Origin: a bacterium
GTDB taxonomy: Bacteria > UBP14 > UBA6098 > B30-G16
NCBI GenBank assembly: GCA_027064665.1
Contig: JAMOPH010000383.1
Span: forward strand, 1-6,501
DNA length: 6,501 nucleotides
Reading direction: 5' to 3'
Part shown: piece after piece, positions 5,522 through 6,501 of the stretch
Layout of the letters: the number at the start of each line of letters is the position of its first letter
How positions within the stretch are numbered: the stretch's first letter is position 1
The notes under the pieces: model-generated
What the model saw: the letters and a program-made list of their open reading frames with translations, nothing else
The model's database searches: none
What the model was told of the DNA's origin: nothing
Made by a program: the position numbers and the translations under genes

Positions 5522-6501
5522 CAAAAACCCGGGGAAAAGGGGGATTCCCGCCAGAATTTGTGGAGCGGGTTATTGAGTCCGTTGACCCGATTCAAATTTA
5601 TGGCAGATATACCAACTTAAAGAGGTCTGGCAAAAATTTTCGGGGGCTGTGTCCCTTTCACAGAGAGAAAACGCCCAGTTTCTATGTGGACCCGGATAGG
5701 GGGCTGTTCTACTGTTTCGGGTGTGGCAAGGGCGGAAATGTCATAACATTTTTGATGGAAAAAGAGGGGCTTTCGTTCCCCGAGGCGATAGAATTTCTCG
5801 CCCGTGAGGCGGGAATCCCCATCCCCGAAAGACGAACTTTCTCGCCCCAGATCCAGAGCCTTCACGACGCCCTGGAGGCCGCCCACAATTTTTTTTATGA
5901 AAGACTTTTCTCCCCCGAGGGTCAGCGGGGTCTTGACTACCTTGCAGAGCGGGGAATTTCTGCGAATTTTGCCCGCCAGTTTCGGTTCGGCTGGGCACCG
6001 GATGCCTGGGACAGTTTGAAAAAGTTTGTTGAGCGCAGGGGACTTCCCCTCAAACCTTTCGTTGATGTCGGTCTTCTGATTGAGAACCCGGAGAACAAAT
6101 CCCATTATGACCGCTTCCGTGGCGGCGTGATAATCCCGATTTACGGGACATCGGGCAGGATTGTCGGGTTTGGTATGAGGGCGCTTGACCCCGGCGATGG
6201 TCCAAAATACATCAACAGCCCCGACTCGCCGGTGTTCCACAAAAGCGAAATCCTGTTCGGCTTGGATAGAGCGCGGAAAGCAATCCGCAAACTTGGCTAT
6301 GCGGTGTTGGTTGAGGGATATTTTGATGTTCTCTCGCTGTGGCAGGCGGGGATTGAAAATGTTGTGGCGTCCTGCGGGACCGCTTTCACGGCACAGCACG
6401 CCCATCTTCTGGCGAGGTTCACCAAGAAGGTGGTGGTGTTCTACGATGGCGATTCCGCCGGGCTGAAGGCGACATATCGTGCGCTGAAAATGCTGCTTTC
6501 T
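5518..6501 (+). CDS. dnaG: DNA primase DnaG, N-terminal 328 residues (cut by right edge)
   Basis: DnaG synthesises the RNA primers for lagging-strand replication, working with the replicative helicase. The visible part covers the zinc-binding and most of the catalytic region. The CHC2 zinc finger has ligands C45, H48, C66 and C69 (LCPFHREKTPSF ... FYCFGCGKGGNVITF). The basic half of the RNA-polymerase core includes DRFRGGVIIPIYG at 199-210 and IVGFGMRALDPGDGPKYINS at 215-234. The Toprim motifs are VEGYFDV at 265-271 with E266, and FYDGDSAG at 308-315 with D309 and D311, so the metal-binding acidic residues are intact. The helicase-binding C-terminus lies beyond the edge. The ATG at 5518 overlaps the ferredoxin stop as ATGA; it lacks a well-spaced ribosome-binding site, which points to translational coupling. 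A basic lead of about 10 residues (MTKTRGKGGF) precedes the usual DnaG opening PPEFVERV. Confidence 0.95.
   Translation, partial: MTKTRGKGGFPPEFVERVIESVDPIQIYGRYTNLKRSGKNFRGLCPFHREKTPSFYVDPDRGLFYCFGCGKGGNVITFLMEKEGLSFPEAIEFLAREAGIPIPERRTFSPQIQSLHDALEAAHNFFYERLFSPEGQRGLDYLAERGISANFARQFRFGWAPDAWDSLKKFVERRGLPLKPFVDVGLLIENPENKSHYDRFRGGVIIPIYGTSGRIVGFGMRALDPGDGPKYINSPDSPVFHKSEILFGLDRARKAIRKLGYAVLVEGYFDVLSLWQAGIENVVASCGTAFTAQHAHLLARFTKKVVVFYDGDSAGLKATYRALKMLLS

Noticed and set aside
5617..6405. A 262-codon minus-strand open frame opposite dnaG
   Set aside because: The plus strand encodes intact zinc-finger and Toprim motifs of DnaG over this stretch.

Overview
The window is a compact stretch of bacterial chromosome with six protein-coding genes, two of them cut by the window edges. 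No rRNA, tRNA, CRISPR array or insertion sequence was seen. All the recognisable genes are ordinary bacterial housekeeping types: serS, rlmN, tig, a 4Fe-4S ferredoxin and dnaG. They sit in short, tightly packed transcription units. The ferredoxin closely resembles the single-cluster Thermotoga type, which suggests an anaerobe. The order serS / unknown secreted protein // rlmN - tig - membrane GT-C/TPR protein - ferredoxin - dnaG matches no model genome I know, so I infer an uncultivated lineage. I cannot name the phylum from the sequence.

Left arm (1-1040, minus strand): a gene for a small secreted, lysine-rich protein of unknown function is followed after 15 bases by the start of seryl-tRNA synthetase, so the two probably share an mRNA. 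This arm is visibly richer in A+T than the rest of the window. The secreted protein seems to consist of two copies of one beta-rich unit.

Divergent intergenic region (1041-1154): this 114-base gap holds a good sigma-70-type promoter for the plus strand (TTGTCA, 17 bases, TATTAT). It also holds a perfect TTGACA on the minus strand over the same bases, and a 7-bp inverted repeat centred on them, which looks like an operator.

First plus-strand unit (1155-5247): rlmN (rRNA/tRNA adenine C2-methyltransferase), tig (trigger factor) and a polytopic membrane protein of the TMTC/O-mannosyltransferase-like GT-C class with C-terminal TPR repeats. rlmN and tig are 18 bases apart, and tig and the membrane protein gene overlap by 14. 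The unit joins translation fidelity, nascent-chain folding and probable glycosylation at the membrane.

Second plus-strand unit (5258-6501, continuing): its own promoter, a 64-residue ferredoxin, and DNA primase dnaG. The dnaG start codon overlaps the ferredoxin stop (ATGA). dnaG runs off the right edge within its Toprim domain.

The points most worth a second look are the duplicated secreted protein, the dyad over the divergent promoter, the eroded peptidyl-prolyl isomerase domain of the trigger factor, and the couplings tig/GT-C and ferredoxin/dnaG. I found no clear evidence of a new multi-gene defence or mobile system here.
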